Of a DNA stretch of 13,129 bases, positions 13,047 to 13,129 are shown one piece after another (position 1 is the first letter of the stretch; each line of letters begins with the position of its first letter). The notes under the pieces were generated by a model. The model was not told where the DNA came from, did no database searches, and was given only the letters and a program-made list of their open reading frames with translations. Both the position numbers and the translations under genes were made by a program. The DNA comes from JANXQE01 sp035651635 (GTDB taxonomy: Bacteria > Verrucomicrobiota > Verrucomicrobiia > Limisphaerales > UBA8199): positions 1 through 13,129 of the forward strand of contig DASRFK010000161.1 in the NCBI GenBank assembly GCA_035651635.1. The letters are read 5' to 3'.

Positions 13047-13129
13047 ATGAAACCATCAATTCCCAAAACAGCCGAGCAGAAGCCAACGCCTGAGGTGACG
13101 AATCCGGTCGAGGCCCCGGCGCCTGAACT
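13047..13129 (+). CDS. Possible start of a gene running off the window
   Basis: An open frame begins MKPSIPKTAEQKPTPEV and continues Pro/Glu-rich to the end of the window without a stop (27 codons). Such Pro-rich N-termini occur in many exported or linker-bearing proteins, but this is too short to identify. It overlaps a short competing frame (12992-13093, 33 aa, MPKSVSRSGIKG...). Neither has a ribosome-binding site. Confidence 0.3.
   Translation, partial: MKPSIPKTAEQKPTPEVTNPVEAPAPE

Overview
The window looks like a chromosomal segment from a flagellated member of the Verrucomicrobiota, most likely the Pedosphaera/Limisphaerales group. This is inferred from protein style, since no rRNA or other taxonomic marker is present. 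The pointers are very large secreted mosaic proteins rich in Asn, Thr, Ser and Gly and ending in 'TNL..W....FYR'-type C-terminal modules, a PQQ-like propeller joined to a CxxCH cytochrome region, chitobiase-C-terminal-type repeats, and dispersed palindromes built on CCGCCTTTAGGCGG.

Left part (1-794): no convincing gene. It holds two broken copies of a palindromic repeat family (117-185 and 205-252) and a short TTCGG-rich tract.

Flagellar block (795-3827, plus strand): an excellent sigma-28 promoter (795-821) is followed by two paralogous short flagellins (962-1774 and 2103-2933), then fliW (3017-3460) and csrA (3468-3827). FliW and CsrA are the known post-transcriptional homeostatic pair for flagellin. 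The two flagellin leaders share three successive hairpins. The last one places the Shine-Dalgarno sequence, inside an ANGGA CsrA motif, in a 7-nt hairpin loop just before the ATG. This is close to an ideal CsrA target, so target and regulators appear to be encoded side by side.

Repeat block (3959-4180): two tandem copies of the palindromic element with terminal AGAGCG...CGCTCT sequences, followed by a strong terminator hairpin (4206-4231).

Secreted-protein block (4263-12218, minus strand): a 1,095-residue adhesin-like protein made of duplicated domains, and a 1,432-residue mosaic protein. The latter joins a PQQ-like beta-propeller, a concanavalin-like domain, Ig-like and chitobiase-type repeats, and a diheme cytochrome c segment. 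Both have signal peptides and are probably exported to the periplasm or cell surface.

Right end (12395-13129, plus strand): a small divergently transcribed secreted protein of unknown function, and possibly the start of another gene that runs off the window.
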